The notes under the pieces were generated by a model, which searched no databases, was not told where the DNA came from, and was given only the letters and a program-made list of their open reading frames with translations. Positions 20,983 through 31,500 of a stretch of 64,000 nucleotides of DNA are shown here, one piece after another (position 1 is the first letter of the stretch; every line of letters begins with the position of its first letter). The translations under genes and the position numbers were made by a program. Origin of the DNA: Myxococcales bacterium (GTDB taxonomy: Bacteria; Myxococcota_A; Polyangia; Palsa-1104; JAEUJZ01); the NCBI GenBank assembly GCA_016794465.1, contig JAEUKA010000050.1, forward strand, positions 42,166 to 106,165. Direction: 5' to 3'.

Positions 20983-21861
20983 TTAGTCGAGACAGGTCGG
21001 GAGCTTTTTCGGGGGCGGAATGCGCGGCTTGAGCTGGCTCTGGCCCTTCATCACGATCGAGATGCAGCCGGTCATGCGCTGCTGCTCGCTACAGACTCCC
21101 TCTTCGCGGGCTTGATCGTCGTAACGGCGGAACAGACACAGTCCTTCGCAGTCATCACCGTCGATGCAGACCTTGCCGGCATCGGTGGTCTTGCAGTTGC
21201 AGCCTTGCTGGCGGTTGACTCCGTAGCGGCCCCAGACCCCACTGCATTTTTCGCAAGCGGCCTTGGCGGCGGCGAGTCCCTTGTTGGCGATCTTTACCGT
21301 GCCGCGCACCGACTGCTCGCTGGTGCTGCCGGGGGCGCGGAAGAACACCACCGCTTCCAGGTCGCCGGGAGTCGTCCAGGGAATCGCCTCTTTCCAGCTG
21401 CCGCCATTCGGAACGATTGGCGCCGGATCGAACTCCAGCTCGAGGCTGCGACGGCCGCTTTCGTACATCTCGAGGCGATAAATCGACTGAAACTCGCCGG
21501 TGCAGTTCTTGGCTCGCAGCGGGATGTCGCTCTCGCACTTTTCCCACGACTCATCGCACTTGAGCGCTACGTCGACAGGCGTCATCACAAAGCCGCTTTC
21601 CAGAGGAGAGCAGCCAGACTTCGGGGGCTCGGGCTTGCGCGCTGTGTCTTGAGGCTTCGTACCGACGGGCTTGCTCGCAGCGGGCTTGCCCACCACCGGA
21701 CGGGGCGCGGGGGCCGGCGGTGCTGCCAGCGCGACTGTCGGCGGTGCTGCCAGCGCGATCCCCAGCGCGATCGCCAGCGTGCCCGAGCGAGGGTGCGAGG
21801 CCAGGACGGGAACCGCAAATGACCAAAGCGATGTCTTGTCCATGTCAGAGCTTATTAGCAT
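20983..21861 (-). CDS. Secreted Cys-rich protein of unknown function
   Basis: 292 residues from ATG 21861; a second ATG at 21843 may be the true start. A signal peptide ends near VALAAPPAP, followed by a Pro/Lys linker whose DNA is repetitive (about 21737-21785). The mature part has around a dozen Cys, including C-E-K-C and C-N-C, consistent with an extracytoplasmic disulfide-bonded fold. A middle segment (YRLEMYESGRRSLELEFDP) looks like a beta-sandwich. I do not recognise a family. It stands alone between the expansin and the AAA ATPase. Confidence 0.6.
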   Translation of the reverse strand: MLISSDMDKTSLWSFAVPVLASHPRSGTLAIALGIALAAPPTVALAAPPAPAPRPVVGKPAASKPVGTKPQDTARKPEPPKSGCSPLESGFVMTPVDVALKCDESWEKCESDIPLRAKNCTGEFQSIYRLEMYESGRRSLELEFDPAPIVPNGGSWKEAIPWTTPGDLEAVVFFRAPGSTSEQSVRGTVKIANKGLAAAKAACEKCSGVWGRYGVNRQQGCNCKTTDAGKVCIDGDDCEGLCLFRRYDDQAREEGVCSEQQRMTGCISIVMKGQSQLKPRIPPPKKLPTCLD

Positions 21862-21926
21862 GTCCGAAAAGCGGCCCGAAGGGCAATCTGAGCTCCTGCC
21901 TCGATCGAATCACCATCGCACAGGGG

Positions 21927-24164
21927 TTAGGATCGCGATGTCTCGCCTGCGGGGTCAAACGCGGGGTCAAGCTTGGTGGCCGCCCGTGGAGCGTCGTCGT
22001 CGTCTCGGTCCGCTGCACTGGCTACTTCACCAGCCGCACTAGACGCTTCGTCGAGGTCTGGGAACTGATCCGACTCGGTGGCTACCAGCAGGCCCATTTC
22101 TTCACACTCTAGCTTGGCGCAGCGACGGAGCAGATCGGCTGTGACCACTCCACCTTGGGCCAGTGCCCGCAGCGCCGCCCGCACCACCGCGTTCTTGATC
22201 GCACCACCCGACAGATCGAACTCGCTCGCGATCGCTTCAAAGTCGAGTCGAGGCTCGACCGGCGTATCGGCAGGCAGCATCGACTGCCACAGGCGCGCCC
22301 GCTCTCGCTCACCCGGCAAGGGCAGCGTGATTCGGAAGCGCAGCCGTCGTCGGAACGCATCGTCGAGCAGCTTCTCGTTGTTGGTGGTCAGGATCAGCAC
22401 TCCGTCGTGAGACTCCACCGCCTGAAGCAGAAAGCTGACCGCCATATTCGCGTAGCGATCTTGCGACGTGCGGACATCGAGTCGCCGCCCAAACAGCGTG
22501 TCAGCCTCGTCGAACAGCAGCGCCACCTGTTGCCGTTTCGCCTCGTCGAAGATGCGCGCCAGGTTCTTCTCTGTCTCTCCGGCAAAGCGCTCGACGACGC
22601 GGGCGACGTTGACTCGGAACAGCTCCAGGCCGATCTCTTTGGCGACGAGCGCGGCGACCATCGTTTTGCCAGTTCCCGGCGCCCCAGCGAGCAGCACACT
22701 GATCGACCGTCCATACGGCAGCTTGCGCTCGAAGCCCCACCGTCGAAGGAGCTGCTCTCGATAACGGGCATAGGCGACCACCTCCAGCACCCGCTCCATC
22801 GAGTCCGTCGTCAGCACCAGATCTTCCCACGACAGCGACGTGGTCACCAGCTGCGCCAGATCGCCAAAGCGGTTGCCGAGCTGCTTGCGAATCGCCTCTC
22901 TGGCCACCGCCATGGTCAGCGTCGGTCGCGTACTGCCGTCGAGCCGAGCCTCACGCACCATCTCACTGACGCTGCGCTGAATCGCCCCAGCCGGCAGCGA
23001 GTAGTGATTGGCCAGCACCCGCACATCGAAGCCTCGCTCTCGAGACATATCGACGGGCAGAAGACTGTTCCACAGGGCAATCTGCGTTGCGCGATCCGGC
23101 ACCGGCACTTCGACGCGCAGCAGCTCCGGCAGGCGTGCCCACAGCGCATCGATCGGCCCATCCGCAGCCAGCACTACGCGCACTCGGCTGCCGATCAGCA
23201 AGCGCCGCACATCCTCGAACACCGCCGGCTCCAGCTCGCCCAGCACTTCCGCGCCCGAGACATAGAGCAGGGCCTGCTGTAGCGCCGCCTCGCCCAGGGC
23301 CGCTTGCACCGTCTGCGCCACCGCCGCTGCTCCCCGCAGCAGACTGCTCGCCGCCAGCACCACCAGTGGACGCTCGGGATGAAGCGCCGCCAGCAGCGCC
23401 TTGCGACCACTGCCGCGAAGCCCCGTCAGGCACAGCGGCGGCAGCACCGTCCCTTCCGCCTCGCTGAGCCGGGGCTGGGCACACTCATCGAGCGCATCCC
23501 GCAGCCGGTCGGCAATCCCCGGCATCAGCACCAGCTGCGCGAGGGTCCGCTGGCCAAAATACAGGCTCAGCCCGTGCGGCAGGGTGTGAAGCTGCGGTCG
23601 CTCTTCCCCGCGCAGAAACGACGCCACCCGATCGGACAGCTTGACACGCTGTAGCATATGTGGGGTGGTCGGCTGCCACGCTGGGTCAGGCGCGAGCAGG
23701 ATGATGCCGTGCCGACGCAGGGTGCTCCCGGGAAGCAGCGCTTGCGCCAGCTGTTCACGCTGACCGTCGTCCTCACCCAGTAGGTCCTGGTAGTGCGCAA
23801 CCGTACCTTGGGGTACACCATCCCCCAGCAGCGGCCCGAGCAGCGGTCGAACTTCTGGCACCGTCTCGGTCAGCAGCAGCGTCATCACCAGCGAGAGGTC
23901 CGCTTCCGACAGAGCCAGCGAGATCTGAAGTCTCGTCAGCGGCAGCGGTCGATTCGCCCGCTCTGTCACTCGCAGGCGGTGGAGGATGTGCTCCGATAGC
24001 TCGGTCAGCTCGGCGCGACAGCTCTTCAGCTCGGCGGTGGCATGAGGCTGACGACGCAGTAGGTACCGGCGCAGCAACAGTCGCAGCCGAAGCTGTTCAT
24101 CGCGCAGGTGGTCGAGCGCCGACAAGTACGGCTGGTCCAGCGGGCTCGCAGGGCTTACGTGCAT
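21927..24164 (-). CDS. Two-domain AAA+ ATPase (CDC48-like, similar to contractile-injection-system ATPases)
   Basis: About 745 residues. An N-terminal helical domain (about 1-200) is followed by a degenerate AAA module with Walker A-like L-R-G-S-G-R-K. A canonical AAA domain follows with AGAPGTGKT, Walker B ALLFDEAD, sensor TTNN and a pair of Arg fingers (DDAFRRRLRF). The C-terminal tail is acidic. This layout is common for ATPases in extracellular contractile injection systems and in myxobacterial genomes, but no structural tube or sheath genes lie in the window, so that link is only a family resemblance. The ATG at 24164 has AAGG upstream; 24194 is an earlier ATG. Confidence 0.75.
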   Translation of the reverse strand: MHVSPASPLDQPYLSALDHLRDEQLRLRLLLRRYLLRRQPHATAELKSCRAELTELSEHILHRLRVTERANRPLPLTRLQISLALSEADLSLVMTLLLTETVPEVRPLLGPLLGDGVPQGTVAHYQDLLGEDDGQREQLAQALLPGSTLRRHGIILLAPDPAWQPTTPHMLQRVKLSDRVASFLRGEERPQLHTLPHGLSLYFGQRTLAQLVLMPGIADRLRDALDECAQPRLSEAEGTVLPPLCLTGLRGSGRKALLAALHPERPLVVLAASSLLRGAAAVAQTVQAALGEAALQQALLYVSGAEVLGELEPAVFEDVRRLLIGSRVRVVLAADGPIDALWARLPELLRVEVPVPDRATQIALWNSLLPVDMSRERGFDVRVLANHYSLPAGAIQRSVSEMVREARLDGSTRPTLTMAVAREAIRKQLGNRFGDLAQLVTTSLSWEDLVLTTDSMERVLEVVAYARYREQLLRRWGFERKLPYGRSISVLLAGAPGTGKTMVAALVAKEIGLELFRVNVARVVERFAGETEKNLARIFDEAKRQQVALLFDEADTLFGRRLDVRTSQDRYANMAVSFLLQAVESHDGVLILTTNNEKLLDDAFRRRLRFRITLPLPGERERARLWQSMLPADTPVEPRLDFEAIASEFDLSGGAIKNAVVRAALRALAQGGVVTADLLRRCAKLECEEMGLLVATESDQFPDLDEASSAAGEVASAADRDDDDAPRAATKLDPAFDPAGETSRS

Positions 24165-24289
24165 GGCAAAAAACCTTGTCGCCGAGCATATCACGACGGA
24201 GAGAGGCGATAACGCCGCACCACTCGCGGATTTTCTGAAGTAGAATGCGCACCGTCTTTGTCGACTGCCTGCGCCTGGAACCCACTGTC

Positions 24290-25429
<1,140 letters not shown>

Positions 25430-25440
25430 GCGCCCGTCGG

Positions 25441-26094
25441 TTAGGCGAGGCGGTCGAGGAGGGCCTTCGCCATCTCGCGGATGTCGTCGCTGAAGCTGGT
25501 TTCCGTCAGGTAGCGCAGCTTGCCGATGAGCGCGCGGGTGCGACGCGGCATGTGGCGCTTGTCGAGCAGCTCGCCGATGCGGATGATCGCCTCCCGGATG
25601 CGCGACTCCTTTTCGTGCTCGAGGATCTGCTCCAGGAACTCGTGGTCGTCGGGCATTGGGAAGCGCGCCAGATACTTTTCGGCGGCCCGGCTGATCTCTT
25701 GCCGATTCGCGGCCTCTGCGAGCTTGCGAAACAGCGACGCTTTGTCCTCGGCTGGCTTTTTCTTCGCCCCTGGCTTTTTTCCGGTATCCGCTTCCGCTGG
25801 CACACTGTCCGACGAGGCTGCCGTCGGTGGAGCAGCGGCTGGGGCTGGAATTGGCTTCGGTTCCTCGGGCGGGCCACTTCTGCTGACCAAGTTGAGCTTA
25901 TCGGCAAGCTTGCCCAGCTCTCCTTTGGCGAATGCCGCCTCGAGCACCGCTCGGTACTGCTTCTGCCGGGTTTCCTCGCCGTGCGGTGGACGGTCTGTCG
26001 GCGCGCTGCTCCTGCCGCTGCTGCCACTGCCTCCACCTGCGCGGCGCTTGTCGATCTCACGCCAGGACAGCTTGGGTCGGTCTTCGTTTCCCAT
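25441..26094 (-). CDS. Conserved hypothetical protein with Pro/Ala linker
   Basis: 217 residues. The N-terminus is basic (KLSWREIDKRRAGG), followed by a helical segment, a low-complexity Pro/Ala/Lys linker (about 85-125) and a well-ordered helical C-terminal domain of about 95 residues (FRKLAEAANRQEISRAAEKYL, HEFLEQILEHEKESRIREAI). No signal peptide or TM is visible, so the protein is probably cytoplasmic. It lies just upstream of gpsA's stop on the same strand. Function unknown. Confidence 0.6.
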   Translation of the reverse strand: MGNEDRPKLSWREIDKRRAGGGSGSSGRSSAPTDRPPHGEETRQKQYRAVLEAAFAKGELGKLADKLNLVSRSGPPEEPKPIPAPAAAPPTAASSDSVPAEADTGKKPGAKKKPAEDKASLFRKLAEAANRQEISRAAEKYLARFPMPDDHEFLEQILEHEKESRIREAIIRIGELLDKRHMPRRTRALIGKLRYLTETSFSDDIREMAKALLDRLA

Positions 26095-26119
26095 GGTCGT
26101 ACACTCTTCGCGGAAGGCT

Positions 26120-27136
26120 CTAACCCAGCTCGTGACGAGGCGGTCGGCCCAGAAGGTCGGACATTACCTGCCCGACGGGTTGGTTTTCATAAAGGACGCG
26201 ATAAATCGCAGCACTGATGGGCATCTCCACCCCAACTTTCGCCGCCAGATCATGCACGGAGCGGGTCGTACGAATGCCCTCGGCGACCTGACGCATTGCC
26301 GTCTGTACCTCGGCGAGGCTCTTGCCTTGCGCGAACAGCAGGCCCGCTTGCCGATTGCGGCTCTGCGGTCCGTTACAGGTCAGCACCAGATCGCCCATCC
26401 CGGCCAGGCCCGCCAGCGTCAGAGGGTTGCAGCCCAGGCGAACCCCCAGCCGCGAGATCTCAGCCAGTCCACGAGTGATGACAGCAGCGCGAGTGTTGTG
26501 GCCAAAGCCAAGTCCATCGGCGATCCCGCAGGCGATGGCGATGACGTTTTTGACCGCACCGCCCACCTCTGCACCGACGACATCATCCGAGGTATAGACG
26601 CGGAACGTCCCAACTTGAAACGCTCGCTGGACCAGCTCGGCGATCTGCCGCTGCTTGGCCGCTGCGACCACGGCGGTCGGGTGTTTTTCGATCGTCTCTT
26701 TTGCAAAGCTTGGTCCCGACAGCACCGCGATCCGATCGTGCAGCACCAGCGGCAAGACCTGCTGGAGCACTTGATCCATCGTCAGCAGCGAGTCGTTTTC
26801 GATCCCTTTGCTGGCGGACACGATGACAGCTTGCGCGGGCAGGTCGGCGGCAACCTCGGCAAAGACCTGGCGCATCGTGTGAGTCGGCACCACCGCCACC
26901 ACCAGCGACGGGATATCTGTCGGAAGTGCACGGACTGTCGCCGAGAGATCCGACGAAAAGCGCAGCGACTCGGGGAGCCGCAGACCCGGCAGGTAGCGGC
27001 GATTTTCCCGCTGTGCCGCCATCTCCGCGAGCTGCGCCTCATCCCGACCCCACAGCGTCACCTGATGCTGATTTTCACACAGCACACAGGCGAGTGCGGT
27101 GCCCCAGCTACCGGCTCCAACGACGACGATGTCCAT
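26120..27136 (-). CDS. gpsA: NAD(P)-dependent glycerol-3-phosphate dehydrogenase GpsA
   Basis: 338 residues, full length. N-terminal Rossmann motif V-V-V-G-A-G-S-W-G-T-A, the LSGPSFAKE signature, the catalytic-lysine segment A-V-K-N-V-I-A-I and the C-terminal GLAGMGDLVLTC block are all present. It reduces dihydroxyacetone phosphate to sn-glycerol-3-phosphate for phospholipid synthesis. A 357-base gap upstream holds a terminator-like structure on the same strand, which could regulate it. Confidence 0.94.
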   Translation of the reverse strand: MDIVVVGAGSWGTALACVLCENQHQVTLWGRDEAQLAEMAAQRENRRYLPGLRLPESLRFSSDLSATVRALPTDIPSLVVAVVPTHTMRQVFAEVAADLPAQAVIVSASKGIENDSLLTMDQVLQQVLPLVLHDRIAVLSGPSFAKETIEKHPTAVVAAAKQRQIAELVQRAFQVGTFRVYTSDDVVGAEVGGAVKNVIAIACGIADGLGFGHNTRAAVITRGLAEISRLGVRLGCNPLTLAGLAGMGDLVLTCNGPQSRNRQAGLLFAQGKSLAEVQTAMRQVAEGIRTTRSVHDLAAKVGVEMPISAAIYRVLYENQPVGQVMSDLLGRPPRHELG

Positions 27137-27494
27137 GGTGATGATTCCGCTACAGGCTTACTTTGGCTTCGATGATGTGGGGAACGACGGAAAGCGGCTT
27201 GGGAGTCGAGGCACGACTCTAGGGCGGACAGCGCTCGCGAGAGCAACCGCTACACCGTGATTCATCATAACAAAAAGCGCCCAGCTTTCGCGCTAGCAAT
27301 TTCCGCTGACGTTGGCCGGAGCGTTGGGCGCTGGCCGGGGCTTGAGCAGCCTGCATCGCCTTGTTTTGAATAAAAAAGTATTGCCGGGTCAAGTACGCGA
27401 CGCGGCATGGAGTTGGGCTACGAGCCTGGATTGGGCCAGCCGGCTGACAAACTTTGCCGCAGGCGTCCGTACTTAGTCGTGTTAACCTCCAAAC
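27137..27494. other. Intergenic region between gpsA and the TPR gene
   Basis: No convincing gene is seen. The region separates two divergently transcribed genes and contains one large inverted repeat followed by a T-run on the minus strand (27272-27332) and a small GCGA tetraloop hairpin near 27231-27242. Confidence 0.5.
27272..27332 (-). terminator. Terminator-like structure in the gpsA leader
   Basis: On the minus strand AGCGCCCA (27332-27325) pairs with TGGGCGCT (27283-27276) and is followed at once by TTTTTG. The 41-base loop can fold internally. No minus-strand gene lies upstream, so it would end a leader or small RNA about 135 bases before gpsA. Confidence 0.35.
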
Positions 27495-28346
27495 ATGTCG
27501 CGTAAGTTCCTTCGCAGTTTGGTCCTGTTCTCCGTCGCGATGGCTCCACTGTCCGCGCAGGCCGATGAGGCCGCCGCACAGTATCAAAAGGGCTTGCAGT
27601 TCATGCAGCTTGGCAAGCTCGATGATGCCCAAGCGGCGCTCGAAGAAGCGCTGAAGCTGCGGGGTAACTACGCTGCCGCTGAGCTGACGCTGGGCAACGT
27701 GCTGCGCAAGAAGAAGCTGTGCGCGCAGGCCATCCCACACTACGAGGCTGCGATTCGGCTCCAGCCCGATGACCACTTCGCCCATGGCAACCTTGGGTTT
27801 TGCTACGCGACGACGGACAAGGACGCTGATGGCATCCGCATGCTGGTTCGCGCGACGGAGCTAGCCCCCAACGAGGTGCAGTGGCGATCGTCGCTGGGCG
27901 CGCTCTATCGTCGGGCCAAGCAGTTTGACAAGGCGCTGCCGCACCTCGAAAAGGCGGTTCAGCTCGATCCGAACAATCCCGACGCGCTTCGCAACTACGC
28001 GGTGGCGCTGCGGCAGGCCAAGAACCTCGACAAGGCCGCTGAGGTGACTCGGCAGGCGATTCGGTTGCTGCCCAATGATAGCAACCTGCGCTTCGACCTT
28101 GGCGTCATCTATCGCGTGCAGGGCAAGACCACCGAAGCGATTGGCGCGTATCGCGATGCGGTCAAGATGGACGACAAGAACGCCGAGGCTTGGTACGACC
28201 TGGGTGTGCTGCTCGCCCAAGACCGTCAGAAGCCCGAAGCCATTGAGGCCTTCAATAAGTACATCGATCTCGTCGGCACCAAGAACGCCACCCAAGTCGA
28301 AGGCGTTCGCCAGCAGATCAAAGGCCTTGGCGGCACCGCCCACTAG
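27495..28346 (+). CDS. Periplasmic/secreted TPR-repeat protein
   Basis: 283 residues. A signal peptide (SLVLFSVAMAPLSAQA-like) precedes about six tetratricopeptide repeats starting near residue 28 (AAAQYQKGLQFMQLGKLDDA). Such arrays are scaffolds for protein-protein contacts. There is no other domain, and partners are unknown. It is flanked by unrelated genes and seems to be a single unit. Confidence 0.8.
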   Translation: MSRKFLRSLVLFSVAMAPLSAQADEAAAQYQKGLQFMQLGKLDDAQAALEEALKLRGNYAAAELTLGNVLRKKKLCAQAIPHYEAAIRLQPDDHFAHGNLGFCYATTDKDADGIRMLVRATELAPNEVQWRSSLGALYRRAKQFDKALPHLEKAVQLDPNNPDALRNYAVALRQAKNLDKAAEVTRQAIRLLPNDSNLRFDLGVIYRVQGKTTEAIGAYRDAVKMDDKNAEAWYDLGVLLAQDRQKPEAIEAFNKYIDLVGTKNATQVEGVRQQIKGLGGTAH

Positions 28347-28441
28347 TCCATCGCCCGGCTACGCCATCGGCCATCGGCTACATCCTCGCTACCGACTTGC
28401 CGCTGAAGCTGCTTACCAACTTGCAAGGCGCTTTGGAACTG

Positions 28442-29446
28442 CTACTTGGCGGCCATCGCTGAGGTGTAGAGGCGGAAGCTCTTGGGCGTTCCATTTACTT
28501 GATGGACCGAGATCGCAAATGGCGAGGCGTCACCTGCCGGTAGCACCTGCTGCGGCGCAAAGCCTTCCTGCATGGCGATGATCTTTTTCTCCGCTGACAG
28601 CAGCAGCGCCACGATGCGCACGTGCCGTACGTCCACCTTGTCTTTGTTCTGAATCGTCCCGACCAAGCGATAGCCGCCAAACTGCGCCACCTCTAGCTTG
28701 GGGGAGTCGATCACGAGTGTGAAGCGCTGCGGCGATCCGTAGCGCAGCGGCGCGGGCGCAACGTGATAGGTGATCGAGTCGTACGCCGGCGCACGCTGAA
28801 TCAGGATCTTGAGCGGCGTCTCTTCCCCCGGCAAAAGATTCATCAGCGAGGCATAGCCATTTCCCACCGCGAGCTTGTGGTGGTCCTTGTCCCACAGCGT
28901 GGCTTCGACGCGCGGATGATCGAGCACTGCCTCGCCGGTGTTTTTGTACAGACCGACTACGTACAGGTTGCCGATGCGATCGGGAAGTGGCACCGCATCG
29001 ATGAACTCGGCGCGCGCAAGCTTGGGAGTCTCGACCGCTGTGCCACCATATTCTACCGCTGGCTTGGCGACGGGTAGCGGAGTACTTGCAGAGCCCCCAA
29101 AGCCGGTCGTGCCGGTCGTGGCACCACTCCGAAAGCGGGCATTTAGCTTCGCCGCGATGTCACGCTGCAGCATGGTCTGGCGGAGCTGCTCGCGACGACG
29201 CTCTCTTCCCTTGATGCGCAGCGCCGCGAGTCCGGCCACCAGTCCGATCAGAAGGACGATAGACAGCACTTTCCTCGCGGTACTTGGCATCGTCTGCGGC
29301 GCAGGCGCCAGCTTCCGCACAGGAGTCGCCGGAGCGGTCTCCGATTCGACATGCAGAGCGGCCTTGCAGTGGTTGCAGCGATACTCGCCCGCCGACAGTC
29401 GGGTCAAGTCAGTACTTGCACAGTGTTCGCAGCGCAGAAGGTTCAT
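28442..29446 (-). CDS. Zinc-ribbon, single-TM protein with FxLYD/DUF3426-like repeats
   Basis: 334 residues. The N-terminus has a zinc ribbon (C-E-H-C ... C-N-H-C). After a short linker a TM helix (VLSIVLLIGLVAGLAAL) follows. The extracytoplasmic part holds two beta-sandwich repeats: G-N-L-Y-V-V-G-L-Y-K-N-T and, further on, G-G-Y-R-L-V-G-T-I-Q-N-K, both typical of FxLYD/DUF3426 domains. The ATG at 29446 is preferred over 29521 because the zinc ribbon starts there. The protein probably works as an envelope-anchored adaptor; its partner is unknown. Confidence 0.65.
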   Translation of the reverse strand: MNLLRCEHCASTDLTRLSAGEYRCNHCKAALHVESETAPATPVRKLAPAPQTMPSTARKVLSIVLLIGLVAGLAALRIKGRERRREQLRQTMLQRDIAAKLNARFRSGATTGTTGFGGSASTPLPVAKPAVEYGGTAVETPKLARAEFIDAVPLPDRIGNLYVVGLYKNTGEAVLDHPRVEATLWDKDHHKLAVGNGYASLMNLLPGEETPLKILIQRAPAYDSITYHVAPAPLRYGSPQRFTLVIDSPKLEVAQFGGYRLVGTIQNKDKVDVRHVRIVALLLSAEKKIIAMQEGFAPQQVLPAGDASPFAISVHQVNGTPKSFRLYTSAMAAK

Positions 29447-29531
29447 CGTGATCCCCGCCGACATGTTACGACAAAATCGCGGTGAGCTGATCCCCGTCGA
29501 GAAACGGTCTGTAGATTTCAACCGCTAGCGT

Positions 29532-30368
29532 TCACAGGCCGACCAGCTGTGCGCTCAGCTCCCACAGCCGCGCCCTCGCTTGGGAGTCAAGTGTGGCGGG
29601 TGAGGGTGTGGCCGGGCGCTGCTTCTTGAAATAGCCACCGCTGACTTGGGACAGCTCCTCCGCTGTGGCTACATACACAGAGGTCTGGGAAGCCGTCTCA
29701 GCCGAGTCAAACAGCGGCGCCGCCAGCTTCCCAAAGAAGCGCAGCAGTGGCTTTTCACGCAGGATGTCACTGACCACATCGCCGGGATGGAGCGCGTTGC
29801 TGACGACTCCGCTCCCCGCCAAACGCGCCGCCAGCTCCGTCGAGAACATCACATTGGCGAGCTTGCTCTGGGAGTACGCGCGCAGGCCGTGATAGCTCCG
29901 CTCTCCCTGTGGATCGTCAAAGTGAAACGACTTCTGCTTTTCGTGCAGCCGCGAGCTGACATGAACAATCCGCGCCCGACCGGACTCGCGCAGCCGAGGC
30001 AGAAGCAGGAGCGTCAGCAGGAACGGAGCCAGGTGATTGACTGCAAACGTATCCTCGATTCCGTCTCGGCTCAGCGTGCGCTGGGGATGCCACAGCCCGG
30101 CATTGTTGATCAGGACATCGATCGTAGGCTCGCTCGCAAGCAGCGCGTGGGCCAGCGATCGGACTGCTGCCAGCGACGAAAAATCACACAGGTGATGAGT
30201 GACCCGGACTCCCTTCCCTGCGCTCTTCACTTCGGCCACCGCAGACTCTGTTCGTGCGGCATCTCGTCCGATCATCACCACTTGATAGCCGCGCTCGGCC
30301 ATTCCGCGCGCAGTCTCTTTCCCGATGCCAGCGCTCGCACCTGTCACCACACATACTTTGCTTGTCAC
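29532..30368 (-). CDS. Short-chain dehydrogenase/reductase (retinol-dehydrogenase-like)
   Basis: 278 residues from a GTG at 30368. T-G-A-S-A-G-I-G binds the NAD(P) cofactor, N-N-A-G stabilises the core and Y-S-Q-S-K is the catalytic Tyr/Lys pair. The mid-region resembles the RDH/WW-domain oxidoreductase group (VHVSSRLHEKQ). Likely oxidises or reduces a lipid-type alcohol/ketone. It is divergent from the NAD-dependent epimerase gene, about 110 bases apart, so the two may share control. Confidence 0.85.
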   Translation of the reverse strand: MTSKVCVVTGASAGIGKETARGMAERGYQVVMIGRDAARTESAVAEVKSAGKGVRVTHHLCDFSSLAAVRSLAHALLASEPTIDVLINNAGLWHPQRTLSRDGIEDTFAVNHLAPFLLTLLLLPRLRESGRARIVHVSSRLHEKQKSFHFDDPQGERSYHGLRAYSQSKLANVMFSTELAARLAGSGVVSNALHPGDVVSDILREKPLLRFFGKLAAPLFDSAETASQTSVYVATAEELSQVSGGYFKKQRPATPSPATLDSQARARLWELSAQLVGL

Positions 30369-30477
30369 AGCGCCGCACCATACGCCAGGGCTTGATGTTT
30401 TGCGACAACTGGCCGATATCACGGCGGATGAACACGCTGCTTGCTGTACGTAGGAATGGGAATGTCGGGAGTCGGCC

Positions 30478-31500
30478 ATGACGGAAGCTGCCAAGACGGT
30501 GGTGGTGACTGGAGCCGGTGGTTTTGTCGGTCGACACCTGGCCGAGCGACTCGCGAAAGAGGGAGCGGCTGTGGTTGCTTCCGATCTGCGTGATCCCCAG
30601 GTTGTCGGGACTCGCTTTGTGGCCTGTGATGTGACCGACCCTGCGGCCTGCGATCGACTGCTGACCGATGCCAGCGTGGTCTTTCATGTGGCATCGATGG
30701 TGCAGACCCGACAGAGCGGCGCGGCCAAGGTGTGGGCGGTCAATCACGGCGGAACCCAGAACCTGCTTGCTGCTGCCCGCAAACAGGGAGTCGCGCGCTT
30801 TCACTATGTCAGCTCAGCCAGCGTGGTCTACCAAGGTGTCGACATCGAGAACGGAGACGAGTCGCTTCCATACGCCGCCGCCTCGCAGGCTCCTTATGCC
30901 GATAGCAAGATTGCCGCCGAGCGCGAGGTCCTTGCCGCACAGGGACAGTCTGGACTGGTCACCTGCGCCGTTCGTCCTCACGTCATCTACGGTCCCGGGG
31001 ATGGGCGATTCCTACCGGCGATCTTGGCGCGGGCTCGGGCCGGAAGTCTGCGCTTTGGGGTGGGAAGGGAAGACAAGCTCTCGGACTTTACGTACATCGA
31101 CAACTTGATCGATGCGCTGATGCTGGCCGAGCGGCGACTGACTGCCGAGCCGAGCCTGGGCGGGCGGGCTTGGTTTGTCACCAACGGCGAGCCGATCGGA
31201 TTCTGGGACTTTGTCGATCGGGTCCTGATTGCGATGGGAATGCCTGCCACACGCGGTCGGATTCCCTACCGAGTCGCCTATGCCGTCGCTGCGCTCGCTG
31301 AGGGCTTTTCGACTCTCACGGGGCGAGCCGCCGGTCCCGAAACCGGCCTGACCCGCTTTGCGATTCGCTACATGTGTACCCATCACTACTTCTCGATCGA
31401 CAGAGCGCGGCGCGATCTGGGCTATCAGCCAGCGGTGAGCATCGACGAAGGAATCCGCCGGACGATCGAACACCTGCGCCAGACCTCGGCAGTCGGTTAG
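30478..31500 (+). CDS. NAD-dependent epimerase/3-beta-hydroxysteroid dehydrogenase-like
   Basis: 340 residues of the extended SDR type. G-A-G-G-F-V-G is the cofactor motif and Y-A-D-S-K the catalytic pair. The C-terminus contains THHYFSIDRARRDLGYQP, a signature of NSDHL/3-beta-HSD-like enzymes. A steroid or sterol role is possible, since some myxobacteria make sterols, but nucleotide-sugar epimerase activity is not excluded. GGGAG precedes the ATG. The last four bases overlap the convergent phosphoesterase. Confidence 0.8.
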   Translation: MTEAAKTVVVTGAGGFVGRHLAERLAKEGAAVVASDLRDPQVVGTRFVACDVTDPAACDRLLTDASVVFHVASMVQTRQSGAAKVWAVNHGGTQNLLAAARKQGVARFHYVSSASVVYQGVDIENGDESLPYAAASQAPYADSKIAAEREVLAAQGQSGLVTCAVRPHVIYGPGDGRFLPAILARARAGSLRFGVGREDKLSDFTYIDNLIDALMLAERRLTAEPSLGGRAWFVTNGEPIGFWDFVDRVLIAMGMPATRGRIPYRVAYAVAALAEGFSTLTGRAAGPETGLTRFAIRYMCTHHYFSIDRARRDLGYQPAVSIDEGIRRTIEHLRQTSAVG

